A stretch of 64,000 nucleotides of DNA, from assembly GCF_004115745.1 (NCBI RefSeq), contig NZ_QXIL01000009.1:19214-83213 (forward strand). Direction: 5' to 3'. Below the pieces are notes generated by a model. That model saw only the letters and a program-made list of their open reading frames with translations, ran no database searches and was not told where the DNA came from. Position 1 is the stretch's first letter, and each line of letters opens with the position of its first letter. Shown here in pieces: positions 28,525 through 38,177 of this stretch. This DNA is from Levilactobacillus suantsaii. GTDB taxonomy: Bacteria > Bacillota > Bacilli > Lactobacillales > Lactobacillaceae. The position numbers were made by a program, and so were the translations under genes.

Positions 28525-28555
28525 AAACTTATCGTTAAGAAAAGAGGAGTTATTA

Positions 28556-29197
28556 ATGACTAAAGTATTAGTAATTTATGCTCACCCTGAAACGAAAACC
28601 TACTCGACCACCGCCAAATTTTACCAACAATTTTTAACAGCGTACCGAACCGCACACCCCGATGACCAGATCATCGAGCACAACGTCTCCGAATACATGC
28701 CGTTTCCGCTGGATAAAATTGCGGTGGCCATTTATAACAAAGCCTTGGTCAATCAGCCACTGAACCCTGACGAAGAACGGTTCCAAGCGTCCCGGCAGGT
28801 CTGGATCGACGAATTCGTCAGTGCGGACAAATACGTGTTCGTCAACCCCATGTATAACCTGTTTGTGCCGACCGAAATGAAAAGCTACCTCGACATGGTC
28901 ATGCAGGTCCCAGATACCTTTCACTACACCGCTGAAGGCGTCATGGCCGGGGCCTTACACGGTAAGAAGGCCCTTCACCTGCAGACCTCTGGCGGCGACT
29001 ACCACGGCACCGCGGGGGGCCCGGACATCAGTCGGCTTGACCTGGGACACCAATACTTAAAGACCGTCCTCCACGTGATGGGCGTTGACGATGTCACCGG
29101 CCTTTACGCCGAAGGGATGGATCACGATCCTGCCAACGCCCCGGACATCATGGCGCAGGCCTTTGCCCGTGCCGAAGCAGCGGGCAAAACCTTCTAA
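28556..29197 (+). CDS. azoR: FMN-dependent NADH-azoreductase (flavodoxin-like fold)
   Basis: 213-aa flavodoxin-like FMN quinone/azo reductase. FMN-binding elements are IYAHPETKTYST at the N-terminus, FVNPMYNLFVPTEMKSYLDMV and LQTSGGDYHGTAGG. The family uses NADH to reduce quinones and azo compounds by a ping-pong mechanism. AAGAGGAG precedes the ATG. It is a single gene with its own promoter overlapped by a cre site and its own terminator, so it is probably controlled by carbon source. Confidence 0.88.
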   Translation: MTKVLVIYAHPETKTYSTTAKFYQQFLTAYRTAHPDDQIIEHNVSEYMPFPLDKIAVAIYNKALVNQPLNPDEERFQASRQVWIDEFVSADKYVFVNPMYNLFVPTEMKSYLDMVMQVPDTFHYTAEGVMAGALHGKKALHLQTSGGDYHGTAGGPDISRLDLGHQYLKTVLHVMGVDDVTGLYAEGMDHDPANAPDIMAQAFARAEAAGKTF

Positions 29198-29216
29198 TTG
29201 AGTAACAGCGACAATT

Positions 29217-29254
29217 CAAAACGGGTCTGAGGCGTAACGCCTCAGACCCGTTTT
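29217..29254 (+). terminator. Terminator of the azoreductase gene
   Basis: 17-bp stem (AAAACGGGTCTGAGGCG with its complement) with a tight loop and T run. Confidence 0.9.
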
Positions 29255-29292
29255 ATCTGTGTTGGCTCCCCTTAACGTTAGGGCGCCATTAA

Positions 29293-29958
29293 TCATTCAA
29301 TGAGGTAATCTAAAATCCGGTTTAAAGCCACTTGATTTGCCGTGGGAACCGGTGTTTCCAGCACCTGCGTAGCCGTTTGTCCTAGGATTGACCCCGCCAG
29401 ATAAGCGGCATCGTTGACCACCATTTCGCGCACGTTCGTTGCGGTTGGTTCCAAGTGACATTGCAAGCCTACGACCCGGTGATGGTAAACGAAGCCTTGG
29501 TTTTGGACCCGATCGCTAGAAAACAGTAATTCAGCCCCCGTTGGAAGCTGAAACATCTCTTCGTGCCAGTGCAAAACCATCAGCTGAGCTGGTAACCCTG
29601 GAATCGTCGTCGTTTGCCGGTAAATCGGCGCCCACCCAACTTCTTTAGCGGGTGCTTTGGTCACCGGTGTGCCCAATACGCGCGTGACTTGTTGGGCGCC
29701 GAAGCAGGCCCCAAAGATCGGCACGTTGCGCACCAACAACGTTTTAATCAACGCCCGTTCTGCGTGAATCCAGGGCAAATCATCATTGGGACTCATCGGG
29801 CCTCCCAGGAGGACTAAAAAGTCGGTCTCATCCGCCGTGGGCAACTGGCCAAACTGGTCGGGGTGGTACACGAACACATCGTAGTGGTGTGCTTGCGCCC
29901 AAGGTAAAATAGTCCCCGGCCCTTCTTCTGCCGTATGCTGTAAGATATTTAACCGCAT
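29293..29958 (-). CDS. Class I glutamine amidotransferase-like protein
   Basis: 221-aa GATase1 domain protein of the GuaA-like/YfeJ type. It has LVLLGGPMSPND, the nucleophile elbow FGACFGAQQV (catalytic Cys) and the His-Glu pair in LQCHLEPT, so unlike the carA-like protein at 25.1 kb its triad is intact. The acceptor partner is unknown; free-standing members include gamma-glutamyl hydrolases. I chose ATG 29958 (MRLNILQHT) with GAAAGGA upstream. Confidence 0.85.
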   Translation of the reverse strand: MRLNILQHTAEEGPGTILPWAQAHHYDVFVYHPDQFGQLPTADETDFLVLLGGPMSPNDDLPWIHAERALIKTLLVRNVPIFGACFGAQQVTRVLGTPVTKAPAKEVGWAPIYRQTTTIPGLPAQLMVLHWHEEMFQLPTGAELLFSSDRVQNQGFVYHHRVVGLQCHLEPTATNVREMVVNDAAYLAGSILGQTATQVLETPVPTANQVALNRILDYLIE

Positions 29959-30231
29959 CAAAATCCTTTCCATCGACGGCAATGTTGGAGTGGGGATCGC
30001 CTGCAAGTGCCCAAGATGGTCCCATTGTAGCACAGTTACCTGAATCGCTCTACCGTCAGCCAACGGCGTTCCCCGCTCGGTGAGCTCACTTCCAGCGCTT
30101 TTACCTGGAAATTCTGATCAACATTTTGGACCAAATTTAGGTGCTTTTCGGACCCTCTTAGTAACTAACCGCACTACTCGACCATTAGCGCACAAAGGCC
30201 AGTGCAGTGACTGCTTCAAAACTATGTAAAA
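29959..30231. other. Intergenic region, no gene seen
   Basis: Between the amidotransferase start and the terminator of the WxL cluster. Apart from likely minus-strand promoter space near 29.96-30.06 kb, I see no gene or repeat. Confidence 0.4.
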
Positions 30232-30274
30232 TAGCCTGGCAACAATCACACCACCCAGGTGTGGTTGGCAGGCT
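30232..30274 (-). terminator. Terminator of the WxL cluster
   Basis: On the minus strand an imperfect stem (AGCCTGCCAACCACACC pairing GGTGTGATTGTTGCCAGGCT) around a short loop, followed by ATTTTA. Confidence 0.7.
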
Positions 30275-30290
30275 GAGTCAGGACTTAGTT

Positions 30291-31121
30291 TTATTTCACC
30301 GGTCCCGTCGTCAACGTATAAGTCAAGTCGGCCGTGTACGACCCCGCATAGCGCACAGCGGGCCAGTCTAATTGGGTGTTTGCCAAATCAAGTTGGGTCC
30401 GCCCCATGCCCCCATCTTTTTTGCCCCGCAAAATGACCGCCGCATCCCCGCCAGCTTTAAGCTCTGGGGAATACGCAACGGCCGGATAGGTGCTTTGACT
30501 AGTCGGTGAACTGGGGTTCAAGTGTAACTTAGCCCCGTCGACCGCGATGTTGGGGTGTTCCAGATTCTTGAAGGCTCCTAACCGAACGCTCAAATGCCAA
30601 GGCTCACCCGTCCCGAGGAAATTCTCGATTGCTAACTGGGTTCCCGCCGGGCGCACGGCAAGCGACGTGGGGGTCGTTTGGCGGCCTAACGCAGTCTTAA
30701 ACTGCAACGACGGAACGATAGTTTGCCCGCTATTCGTCTTAGCAAAGCCTAACGATCCTGAGTTGACCGTCGCGGTGACCGTACTTTGGGACTGGTTGGT
30801 CTGAACTGGCGACGGTGTTTTAGCACTATTTTCGTTAACGGCATCCGTTAATATTGAATCAAGTTCATCCTTTCCCTTAGCACTTTTGGCCCGACCAATG
30901 TAGTGTTGGAGTCTATCCCAGCTTAAATTGGTCAATTTTCTAATCTCCGCTATAACTTTAAGCAGGTCATCAAATAACCCACGAGTTGTTCGCCGATCAT
31001 TCTGACCACCCAAACTGGCCGCGTGACCTGGCGACCCTGAGATCAGCCACAAGCCGCCCCAGGTCCCTAAACATAAAATCACAGTCCCAGCGACCCGTTT
31101 CAATTGATTAGATTGTGTCAT
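30291..31121 (-). CDS. WxL domain surface protein with helical N-terminal module
   Basis: 276-aa secreted protein. A signal peptide (LKRVAGTVILCLGTWGGLWLI, cleavage after HAA) is followed by an unusual helical module (WDRLQHYIGRAKSAKGKDELDSI) resembling three-helix GA/FIVAR-type repeats. The C-terminal WxL domain has EPWHLSVRLG and the closing YAGSYTADLTYTLTTGP. WxL domains attach non-covalently to peptidoglycan. AGGAGGTGAT precedes ATG 31121. Last of the three-gene WxL/DUF916/WxL cluster. Ligand unknown; the GA-like call is by eye. Confidence 0.88.
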   Translation of the reverse strand: MTQSNQLKRVAGTVILCLGTWGGLWLISGSPGHAASLGGQNDRRTTRGLFDDLLKVIAEIRKLTNLSWDRLQHYIGRAKSAKGKDELDSILTDAVNENSAKTPSPVQTNQSQSTVTATVNSGSLGFAKTNSGQTIVPSLQFKTALGRQTTPTSLAVRPAGTQLAIENFLGTGEPWHLSVRLGAFKNLEHPNIAVDGAKLHLNPSSPTSQSTYPAVAYSPELKAGGDAAVILRGKKDGGMGRTQLDLANTQLDWPAVRYAGSYTADLTYTLTTGPVK

Positions 31122-31150
31122 CCTATCACCTCCTTTCAAAATAAATCGCG

Positions 31151-32205
31151 TTACGCTTCCGAATCCGGTAACTCTGTCGAAGCGGTCCGGCGAAGCAACC
31201 GCCAAATCACCAGTGCCAGCACCAACACTAAGCCACTCAAGCCACCCACGACCGCCCATAGCCAATTAAACGTTCGGGCGGAGGCCTTCACCACCCCATG
31301 TCGTGTCACCTGTCGCACGTTTTGCCGGGTAACGGTCAACGGTAAGGTGAATGGATAGGTAAAACCACCCCGAGTTTTCAGGGTCCCCGTGAGCGTGTAC
31401 TGACCCGCTGCTAGGGCCTGACTCCCTAAATCAAGCCCCAACGTGAACTGACTTTGGGGCGCAAAGAGCAGGTCGTTGCGTTGAAAATGGCGGACCTTTT
31501 TCCCCGCCGACGTAGTTAACGTCGCGTGTAACCGGCCTTGCGACACCAAGGCCGGGGTCCGGTTCACCATAGCTAACGCCACCTGCGGGTAAGCTTGGGC
31601 CAGTTGGTACTGAGCTCGGTGCACCGTCAGGTCCGGTGAGCCCAAATTAATTGGCCGGTGAGTATAAAACTCCAGGGCGACCACGTATTCAGCTCGCGCC
31701 ACGACCCCCGTTCCCTTCGTCGCCTTTAGGGCTGTCGCGGTGGTATGTTCTCGAACGGTCAGTCCCGCCAACATGACGCCCTTAAAGGCGTGAGCGGGAA
31801 CCGTTAATTCAACCGTGACCGTCCGGGTCGCTTGAGCTGGGACCCGCACCGTTTGAGCTTGGGGAGCAAACAAAGCCGTTGCCTGGGCCGGCAACATCTT
31901 CGCTCGGTTGTTACGACTATAATCCACGATTCCGTTACTATTCGTCGTAGCGATTCGCGCCACAACGTCGTACCGCTGAGCCGTCTTCCCCTGGTTCGCG
32001 ATTTTCAACCGTAGCCGGCGATGCTGGTGCGGCCGCACGGCTAACTTGAAATACGACGCGTGGTCCTGGTTATCCGCCGGCAAGACTGGGGTCACCGTAT
32101 AGGGGTGCCCTGGGGTTCCGGTAGCGGCGTGACTATGGGTGGGCGGACTCAACCCACCAACACAATCACGATTCCGGCTACGAGCCACCATTTAATTGTC
32201 GCCAT
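31151..32205 (-). pseudogene. DUF916/DUF3324 WxL-associated protein, frameshifted in signal peptide
   Basis: The mature part is a typical DUF916-DUF3324 protein: YTVTPVLPADNQDHASYFKLAVRP, NSNGIVDY, and MLAGLTV. A C-terminal membrane anchor (WLWAVVGGLSGLVLVLALVIW) with a basic tail follows. These proteins pair with WxL proteins at the surface. The natural start (ATG 32205, AAGGAG upstream) reads MATIKWWLVAGIVIVLVG, a good signal peptide, and then hits TGA. The mature frame joins one register away at LSPPTHSHAATG. One missing G in the run GTGGGTTGAG (about 32148-32156) would repair it. Real loss or sequencing error is open. Confidence 0.85.
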
Positions 32206-32225
32206 CGTTGTTTTCTCCTTCTCGA

Positions 32226-32873
32226 TTATTGATTCGGGCCACTGACCAAGCTATAGGTCACCGTCGCTTGATAATTGCCCGCATAATCAACTCGTGGCAG
32301 GGTCAACGTGATCGGCGACAAATCTAAATCGACCGCCCCCATCCCCGCGTCACGTCCTGCGTCGATAAGCGTCATCGCGTCGGCACCCGCCCGGACCGGG
32401 GTCGTGGTGGTCGCAGTCGGCAACGCTTTTTCTGCTTTAGCCGTCAAATTCTTCTTGGGGAAGACCAACGTGGCCCCCGTTAAAGTCCGCTTGTCATCTG
32501 CGCCACTTGCGGCCTTCTTGAGCAGTTTGACCGCCTGAAACTCACTCAGACTGACTTTCAATTGCCACGGTTCCCCACTCCCGAGTAAATTACTGATCTT
32601 TACGACCGGCGCGTTATCGGTCTTAACGAGCCCCAGCCCGGTTTGTTCGCCATCAGCCACCTTCGCCGCTTCAAATTTCAGGGCTGGAAGCTTCTCCTGC
32701 GCAAAGGTCAACTTACCGGCAGCCACTTGCACATCTGCCGTCGTATTGGCGTTAGTGGCCACACTCGCTGTAGGGGCGGTCGTCGTTGCGGCCTGCCCAA
32801 TCAAGGAAGGGCTCAGTGGGAGAAAGGTACCTAACAGTAAGGCACTCATCATCCATTTTACGGGTTTAGTCAT
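32226..32873 (-). CDS. WxL domain surface protein
   Basis: 215-aa secreted protein. A signal peptide (MTKPVKWMMSALLLGTFLPLSPSLIGQAA) runs to the cleavage site, followed by a Thr/Ala-rich linker. The WxL domain has EPWQLKVSLSEF and closes with YAGNYQATVTYSLVSGP. It binds the cell wall non-covalently and probably assembles with the DUF916 protein encoded 20 bp downstream. I chose ATG 32873 next to AAGAAGAG. First gene of the cluster. Confidence 0.88.
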   Translation of the reverse strand: MTKPVKWMMSALLLGTFLPLSPSLIGQAATTTAPTASVATNANTTADVQVAAGKLTFAQEKLPALKFEAAKVADGEQTGLGLVKTDNAPVVKISNLLGSGEPWQLKVSLSEFQAVKLLKKAASGADDKRTLTGATLVFPKKNLTAKAEKALPTATTTTPVRAGADAMTLIDAGRDAGMGAVDLDLSPITLTLPRVDYAGNYQATVTYSLVSGPNQ

Positions 32874-33020
32874 CTCTTCTTTTGGTCGCTGCGCCGTAGC
32901 GTTGCCCAACTACTAACGGCGACCAGCCTACTTTCTGGGATTTAAATGGTACGGGCAACTGTCCTGTCACTACACACCGGTGGTCATTAACGTTCAGACT
33001 CGCCATGGACCAGTTTCGGT

Positions 33021-33060
33021 GACTAGCTTTCATTGTGCCAGACCAGCTTTTCATTGTGCA
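33021..33060. repeat. Two tandem 20-bp direct repeats upstream of the WxL cluster
   Basis: GACTAGCTTTCATTGTGCCA (33021-33040) is followed at once by GACCAGCTTTTCATTGTGCA (33041-33060). A 20-bp period is close to two helical turns, as in response-regulator direct repeats. It lies about 150-190 bp upstream of the first WxL gene. Confidence 0.6.
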
Positions 33061-33166
33061 ACCCTAACGGCTCATCTCGGCCAAATCTGCTATAAATTAG
33101 TTAATAATGGTCTAAATTTTGACGTTACTAGTTTAACAGGAAGCTGGACTAGTTCTTCACCACATC

Positions 33167-33203
33167 AAAAATGGTGTTGATAGATTTCTCTATCAACACC
33201 ATT
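33167..33203 (-). terminator. Terminator of fhs
   Basis: 14-bp stem AATGGTGTTGATAG with its complement, 6-nt loop, T run on the minus strand. Confidence 0.88.
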
Positions 33204-33260
33204 ACGCTTGTCAGCTGGCAATGGGTTACCAAGCCCAGCTGGCTAACATTTTTAACTGGT

Positions 33261-34925
33261 TTAGAACAGGCCCGTAATCGTTCCGTCAGCCGCAATGTCC
33301 ATGTCGAGGGCCGCTGGGTGCTTCGGTAGACCCGGCATCGTCAAGACGTTACCCGTTAAGGCGACCACGAAACCAGCCCCGAGTCGTGGTGAGAACTCCC
33401 GCACGTGGATCGTAAAGTCCTTCGGGGCGCCTAATTGATGGGCGTCGTCGGTCAACGAGTACTGGGTCTTAGCCATGCAGACTGGCAATTGATCCCACCC
33501 CCGTTGTGCAAACGTCTTAAGTTGCCGTTTGGCCTTAGCTGACAATTCGACGGTCGCCCCACCGTAAATTTTATGGGTGATGGCTTCCATCTGCGTGACC
33601 AAATCAGCCCCATCTTTGACTAGCGGTTTAAACTTGCTGGGCTGATTAGCCGCGTCCACGACGGCGCGCGCCAATTCCGTCGTCCCCGCACCCCCGTCGG
33701 CCCATTCGGTCGTCGTGGCTACAGCAACGTTTTGGGCTTTGACGATGTCGGTCAACGTTTGAATCTCGGCATCGGTATCACTGGTGAAGCGGTTGATGGC
33801 CACGACCACCGGCACGCCGTACTGTTGCATGCTGTGGATGTGGCGCAAGAGATTAGCACTGCCCTGTTTTAAGGCTGCCAAATCTTCGGTCTCTAAGTCG
33901 GCGCGCTTGACGCCACCGTTATACTTGAGGGCCCGGACCGTGGCCACCATGACCACGGCGTCCGGCGTTTTGCCGAGGACCGGTGTCTTGATATCCATGA
34001 ACTTTTCACCACCCAGATCGGCGCCGAAACCGGCTTCCGTCACGGCGTAATCGCCCAGTTGCAAGGCTGTCCGGGTCGCCAAAACGGAATTACACCCGTG
34101 GGCGATGTTGGCGAACGGGCCACCGTGAATGATGGCCGGGTTGTGCTCCAACGTTTGGACTAAGTTGGGCTTGATGGCATCCTTAAGTAATAATGTGATG
34201 GCGCCACCGACCTTCAAGTCCCCCACCGTCACGGGTTCCTTATCGGTGTTGTAGCCGATCAGGATCCGGTTGACCCGGCGTTTCAAGTCGCTCAAGTCCT
34301 TGCTCAAGCACAATACCGCCATCAATTCACTGGCGACGGTGATGTCAAACCCGTCTTGACGGGGAACCCCCGACGTGCGTCCGCCCAGGCCAATCACGGT
34401 CTGCCGCAACGCCCGGTCGTTGATGTCTAACACCCGCTTCCACACGATTTGGCGGGGATCTAAGTGCAAGGCGTTGCCTTGTTGAATGTGGTTATCGATC
34501 AAGGCCGCTAAGGTATCGTGGGCCTCGGTCAAGGCGTGCATGTCGCCCGTAAAATGCAAGTTGATGTCTTCCATCGGCACGACTTGGGCGTGACCTCCCC
34601 CGGTCGCACCGCCCTTCAAGCCCATCACGGGGCCTAAGGACGGTTCCCGTAAGGCTAAAACGGTCCGCTGACCAATCAGGTTCAACGCATCCCCCAAACC
34701 GATGGCGACGGTCGATTTGCCTTCGCCTGCGGGCGTTGGGTTGATCGACGTGACCAAGATCAACTTGCCTAATGGTTTAGGGTCGGCCAAAGGTAAATCA
34801 ATCTTGGCCTTGGTGTGGCCGTAAGGTTCGATTTGTTCGGGCTTCAACCCGACTTTGGCCGCAATCTTTTCGATGGGTTCTAAGGGTGTAGCTTGTGAAA
34901 TGGCAATATCAGTATTCTGAGTCAT
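33261..34925 (-). CDS. fhs: Formate-tetrahydrofolate ligase
   Basis: 554-aa ATP-dependent enzyme making 10-formyl-THF from formate, for purine synthesis and initiator-tRNA formylation. The P-loop [36 protein letters not shown], the [11 protein letters not shown] region and [26 protein letters not shown] are diagnostic. GAGGAGGAA precedes the ATG, which overlaps the ebsA stop (TAATG). It links functionally to the THF-regulated folT at 16 kb, though not in an operon with it. Confidence 0.96.
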   Translation of the reverse strand: MTQNTDIAISQATPLEPIEKIAAKVGLKPEQIEPYGHTKAKIDLPLADPKPLGKLILVTSINPTPAGEGKSTVAIGLGDALNLIGQRTVLALREPSLGPVMGLKGGATGGGHAQVVPMEDINLHFTGDMHALTEAHDTLAALIDNHIQQGNALHLDPRQIVWKRVLDINDRALRQTVIGLGGRTSGVPRQDGFDITVASELMAVLCLSKDLSDLKRRVNRILIGYNTDKEPVTVGDLKVGGAITLLLKDAIKPNLVQTLEHNPAIIHGGPFANIAHGCNSVLATRTALQLGDYAVTEAGFGADLGGEKFMDIKTPVLGKTPDAVVMVATVRALKYNGGVKRADLETEDLAALKQGSANLLRHIHSMQQYGVPVVVAINRFTSDTDAEIQTLTDIVKAQNVAVATTTEWADGGAGTTELARAVVDAANQPSKFKPLVKDGADLVTQMEAITHKIYGGATVELSAKAKRQLKTFAQRGWDQLPVCMAKTQYSLTDDAHQLGAPKDFTIHVREFSPRLGAGFVVALTGNVLTMPGLPKHPAALDMDIAADGTITGLF

Positions 34926-35344
34926 TAAGCAGATTCCTCCTCCGATGAACTGTTCGCAATTGCTGTTTGTAACAGACCAGCTAATTCGATGGCCGAGTTA
35001 CGGGGCAATAAAAATTGATAAATTCGGCCCTGCGCCACGATACCTAACCGGTACCGGGTGGCGCGGACACTCTTGACGTGACGCAACGGAATCACCAGAT
35101 GATGGTGATTCAACACCGTGCTGACCGTCAGCATATCGTGCGCCATGGTAATATTGCGAAAGTGGACCTCAATCCAACATAACAGGATAAACGCCACAAA
35201 AAAGGCAAACGTGATCCAGTTAAAGTGGGTCACTTCCAACCAAAAAATCCCGCCCAGTAGCAGGACGATAAACGTCCAACTCCAAATGATAATGCTGCTA
35301 ATGGGATTGGGTTGGTACAAAAAGCGTCGTTCCTGGGTTATCAT
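34925..35344 (-). CDS. ebsA: EbsA family protein
   Basis: 139-aa membrane protein of the EbsA family of lactobacilli and enterococci, sometimes labelled pore-forming. Two N-terminal membrane segments ([20 protein letters not shown] and [17 protein letters not shown]) precede a PH-like cytosolic domain ([32 protein letters not shown]). The function is not established. Translationally coupled to fhs by TAATG. Divergent from the RNase HI gene. Confidence 0.85.
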   Translation of the reverse strand: MITQERRFLYQPNPISSIIIWSWTFIVLLLGGIFWLEVTHFNWITFAFFVAFILLCWIEVHFRNITMAHDMLTVSTVLNHHHLVIPLRHVKSVRATRYRLGIVAQGRIYQFLLPRNSAIELAGLLQTAIANSSSEEESA

Positions 35345-35385
35345 AATCTTATCAACACCTCATTTAATCTAAAGGAGTGAGTCCT

Positions 35386-35793
35386 TTGTATTCATTATAT
35401 ACGGATGCCGCCACCCAACCGCAAAGCGGCCTGAGTGCGGGGGGCATCCTGTTGATCCACGACCACCAACAGACCCAAACGAGCCTACCGCTACAAGCCA
35501 CGACCAACCATCTCGCTGAATTTGAAGTGGCCACGCTGGCCTTCACGCGATTGGCTCACACACTAGGCGCTCAATGTGCCACGACCACCGTGTTGTTCTA
35601 CACGGACAGTCTGCTCGTGAGCCAAAGTGTTGCCAAACGCTACGCCAAGCACTACCAAAGTGAAGTAGACGCCCTGCTCAGCGCTCAGCGCCCCTTTCAA
35701 CTGGTCTTGACCCAGTGGGTCCCCGAAAAACAGAACCAGGGGGCCCACACACTAGCCAATCAAGCCCTTCACGCTAGAGAAGACTTTAAGTAA
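35386..35793 (+). CDS. Ribonuclease HI family protein
   Basis: 135-aa RNase H-fold protein of the YpdQ/ypeP-like group. Catalytic carboxylates are visible in YTDAA (first Asp), LAEFEVA (Glu) and FYTDSLLV (second Asp). The C-terminal HTLANQAL is the usual last helix. It would cut RNA of RNA:DNA hybrids, and some of these are weak or inactive paralogues. I chose TTG 35386, 8 nt from AAAGGAG; the GTG at 35377 overlaps the SD. Its 3' end overlaps the convergent oxidase gene by 25 bp. Confidence 0.87.
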   Translation: MYSLYTDAATQPQSGLSAGGILLIHDHQQTQTSLPLQATTNHLAEFEVATLAFTRLAHTLGAQCATTTVLFYTDSLLVSQSVAKRYAKHYQSEVDALLSAQRPFQLVLTQWVPEKQNQGAHTLANQALHAREDFK

Positions 35794-36891
35794 GTACTCA
35801 GTGGTAATTCGTAATCGCTCCAGTCGGGAGTGCCACCGTAGAGCGCCGAGCCGGCTAATAAACGTCCGATTTGTGGCCCCGTGGTCAACCCCGAGGAACC
35901 CAACCCGGAAGCGACTAAGAGTCGTTCGTGTTCGGGAATCGGACCGAAGAAAGGCGCAAAGTCACTACTGTAGGCCCGGGTCCCGACCCGGACGCCCACG
36001 ACGTTTTCGTCGGTGAGAGTCCCCATCAGTCGCTGAGCACTGGCCAACAAGTCGGCGGTCACCATCGCGTCTAAGCTCAAATCAAAGTGCTTGTCATCCT
36101 CGTGCGTTGCGCCCACAATCAATTTTCCTTGGCCAAACGGCACAAAATCCCGTTCACCTTCAGGCATCAAGACGGGGAGTTGTTCCTGTAACGGGTAGTC
36201 CTTGACGGCCAGCTCGATTAATTGTCCTTTTTGGGCGCGAATGTCCGTTTGAATGTGCAACGGCACTAACAAGTCGGGTAACCAGGCACCAGCTGCCACG
36301 ATGATGCGGTCGTATCTCCGGGTCCCTGCCGAAGTGACGATGTTCTCGTCACCATCGAGCTCGACCCGTTCTTGACGGACCGTCAAATTACGTTGTTGCG
36401 CCTTGGCTAACAACGTCGTGACCAAGGCGGCCCCGTCGACTCGGGCCCCTCCACTGAGAAAGACTCCCGCTTGTGGGGCCGTCAACAGGGGCAACTTCGC
36501 CTGCACTTCCTGTGCCGTTAATTGTTGGACCGTTCCCATCGCCGGTGCCGCTTCCCGCCGCTTTTGTGCTAAGGCGTACAGGGCTTCTAAGTCCGGAACA
36601 GCCGCCCGGGTCACGATGGTCCCCGTTTGCTGGTAAACGTCGGTTCCCAGCTGCGCGTCATGAATCAATTGGGGGTACAGATCCGCCCCCGCGCGCCAAG
36701 CGGTACCACCGCTGGTTACGGCGTTTCGATAACCACGGCGAGATGATGCCAGCAGCCGCTTTGCTAGCCTGTCCGACCCCATCGTCGTATAAGGTCACCT
36801 GGAGTTGTTTGGTACCCGGAAGCGTACTGAGATAGTACGCGGCGGTCGCACCGACGATGCCACCGCCAATGATTGCAATTCGTTTTTGCAT
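35769..36891 (-). pseudogene. FAD-dependent D-amino acid/glycine oxidase-like protein, frameshifted
   Basis: DadA-like oxidoreductase. The first frame (ATG 36891, GAGGAGG upstream) has the FAD motif IAIIGGGIVGATAAYYL and AAAGIISPWLSKRRNQRWYRLAR. It runs out of frame in the GCGCGCGGGGGC stretch near 36690, where a 2-nt loss or 1-nt gain occurred. The rest (RAGADLYPQLI onward) continues in another register to 35769, with IIVAAGAWLPDLL, GATHEDD and the C-terminal GLGSSGLTTGPQIGRLLA FAD-contact motif. Intact length about 373 aa. Oxidises amino acids with FAD if functional. Confidence 0.85.
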
Positions 36892-37108
36892 TCGTTTAAC
36901 CTCCTCAAACCACCAAGATTGCACTCGGTTTCATTTTAGCATACCTTCTTGGTCGTCGCGGTCGTTGCCGTTTCATTTTCATCCCCATGACCAGGCAACG
37001 CCCCACTGGATAAGCCGTGGGCCAATCGTAAGTTTACCTAAATATTTTGCTAGGCGTCGCAACATGTTACACTAAGGTTTGAAAATTTGAAGAAAGAAGT
37101 GTGAATCC

Positions 37109-37321
37109 ATGGCACAATCCGATTCAGCTAAATATACGATTACGGTGGCCGCCGACGAAGACGGCAACGTCAAACTAAGCTCCACCCTCGATGCGGGACG
37201 TACGGTCAGTGCATTATTGCTCTCCGCGCTCAGCGCCATCAAGGAGGACCAACCAAAGCTGAGCCGTGAACAATTTCTCGCCATTTGTAATGGCGTTTGG
37301 GAGTACGATCAGAAATACTGA
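37109..37321 (+). CDS. Small conserved hypothetical protein
   Basis: 70-aa soluble acidic protein (MAQSDSAKYTITV...), two beta-rich then helical segments by eye, no known motif. GAAAGAAG lies upstream of the ATG, and an extended -10 (TGTTACACT, -10 near 37070-37075) sits about 35 bp above. I do not recognise the family; similar short proteins occur in other lactobacilli annotations, but I cannot confirm it here. Confidence 0.7.
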   Translation: MAQSDSAKYTITVAADEDGNVKLSSTLDAGRTVSALLLSALSAIKEDQPKLSREQFLAICNGVWEYDQKY

Positions 37322-37413
37322 AGTAGCTAAGCCACCACCTAAAAAGGGAGACAATGCGCCAAACGAAGATTGCCTACTTCATTTATTCCGTTACTAATAC
37401 GCTTACATCTGCT

Positions 37414-37474
37414 GTTTAATGATAGGCCATCCAGCAAGCGCCCGCCGCTTGTTTTGGATGGCCTATCATTAAAC
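37414..37474. terminator. Long inverted repeat, probable bidirectional terminator
   Basis: Arms GTTTAATGATAGGCCATCC (37414-37432) and its exact complement (37456-37474), with further inner pairing (AGCAAGCG/CGCTTGTT). It lies between convergent genes. The T tracts are within the arms instead of after them, so termination is probable but not certain. Confidence 0.65.
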
Positions 37475-37486
37475 ACTCATTCTAAT

Positions 37487-38086
37487 TTAGTCGCGGACTA
37501 AGAACCGATCGTCATCGGCCATGAAAGTCTTGTCTCCCGCCGGGGCTTCGATGGACCCAAAATCCATTTCGGCTCTTAATTGCCAGCTGGTGGGTAACCC
37601 AAAGGCTCGTTGGACATCGGCGTCGATCAGTGGGTTGTAATGTTGCAGGTTCGCGCCCAATCCGTTTTCGGCCAGCGCGGTCCACACGGCGTACTGTGCC
37701 CCACCTTGGGCTTGTTCGGCCCAGTCGGCAAAGTTAGCCGCGTAAGTCGCGAAATCAGCTGCGGATTGGTCAACGACCGCCGTGTCCGTAAAGAAGAGCA
37801 CCGTGCCGTAAGCCTCCGCAAACCCAGCAATTTTCTGCTCAGTAACCTTGAAAGCTTCGGCCGGCACGATGGCCTGCAATTGATCGTGGACGATTTGCCA
37901 GAGTTGCTCGTGATGCTGGCCAAATAGGATAACGGCCCGGGTCGACTGGTTGTTGAACGGCGTGGGGGCGTACTTGATGGCGGCTTTGATCAGCGCACTG
38001 ATTTCAGTGGACGTCTGGGTGACATTGCGGCCTAAGGCGTAAATACTCCGGCGTTGTTGGGCTAAGTCGATAAATTGGGTTTTCAT
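37487..38086 (-). CDS. Nitroreductase family protein
   Basis: 199-aa FMN-dependent nitroreductase of the oxidoreductase group related to fatty-acid-responsive LAB proteins. It has RRSIYALGR at the N-terminus (FMN phosphate contacts), APTPFNNQSTRAVILFG, WTALAENGLGANLQHYNP and the C-terminal AEMDFGSIEAPAG. GAGGACC lies upstream of the ATG. Preceded by a TetR gene 90 bp upstream in the same orientation, which may regulate it. Substrate unknown. Confidence 0.88.
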   Translation of the reverse strand: MKTQFIDLAQQRRSIYALGRNVTQTSTEISALIKAAIKYAPTPFNNQSTRAVILFGQHHEQLWQIVHDQLQAIVPAEAFKVTEQKIAGFAEAYGTVLFFTDTAVVDQSAADFATYAANFADWAEQAQGGAQYAVWTALAENGLGANLQHYNPLIDADVQRAFGLPTSWQLRAEMDFGSIEAPAGDKTFMADDDRFLVRD

Positions 38087-38177
38087 TAGGTAAGGTCCTC
38101 ATTTTATGGTTTTTAATTGTTCACAACTTAATTGGTGTAGACCTAGTTTATTACTTACTTTTTGAAAGTAAAGCAAA

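Noticed and set aside
37354..37419. 21-codon frame MRQTKIAYF... after GGGAG
   Set aside because: SD spacing is only 3 nt, it runs into the inverted-repeat terminator, and it has no promoter of its own.
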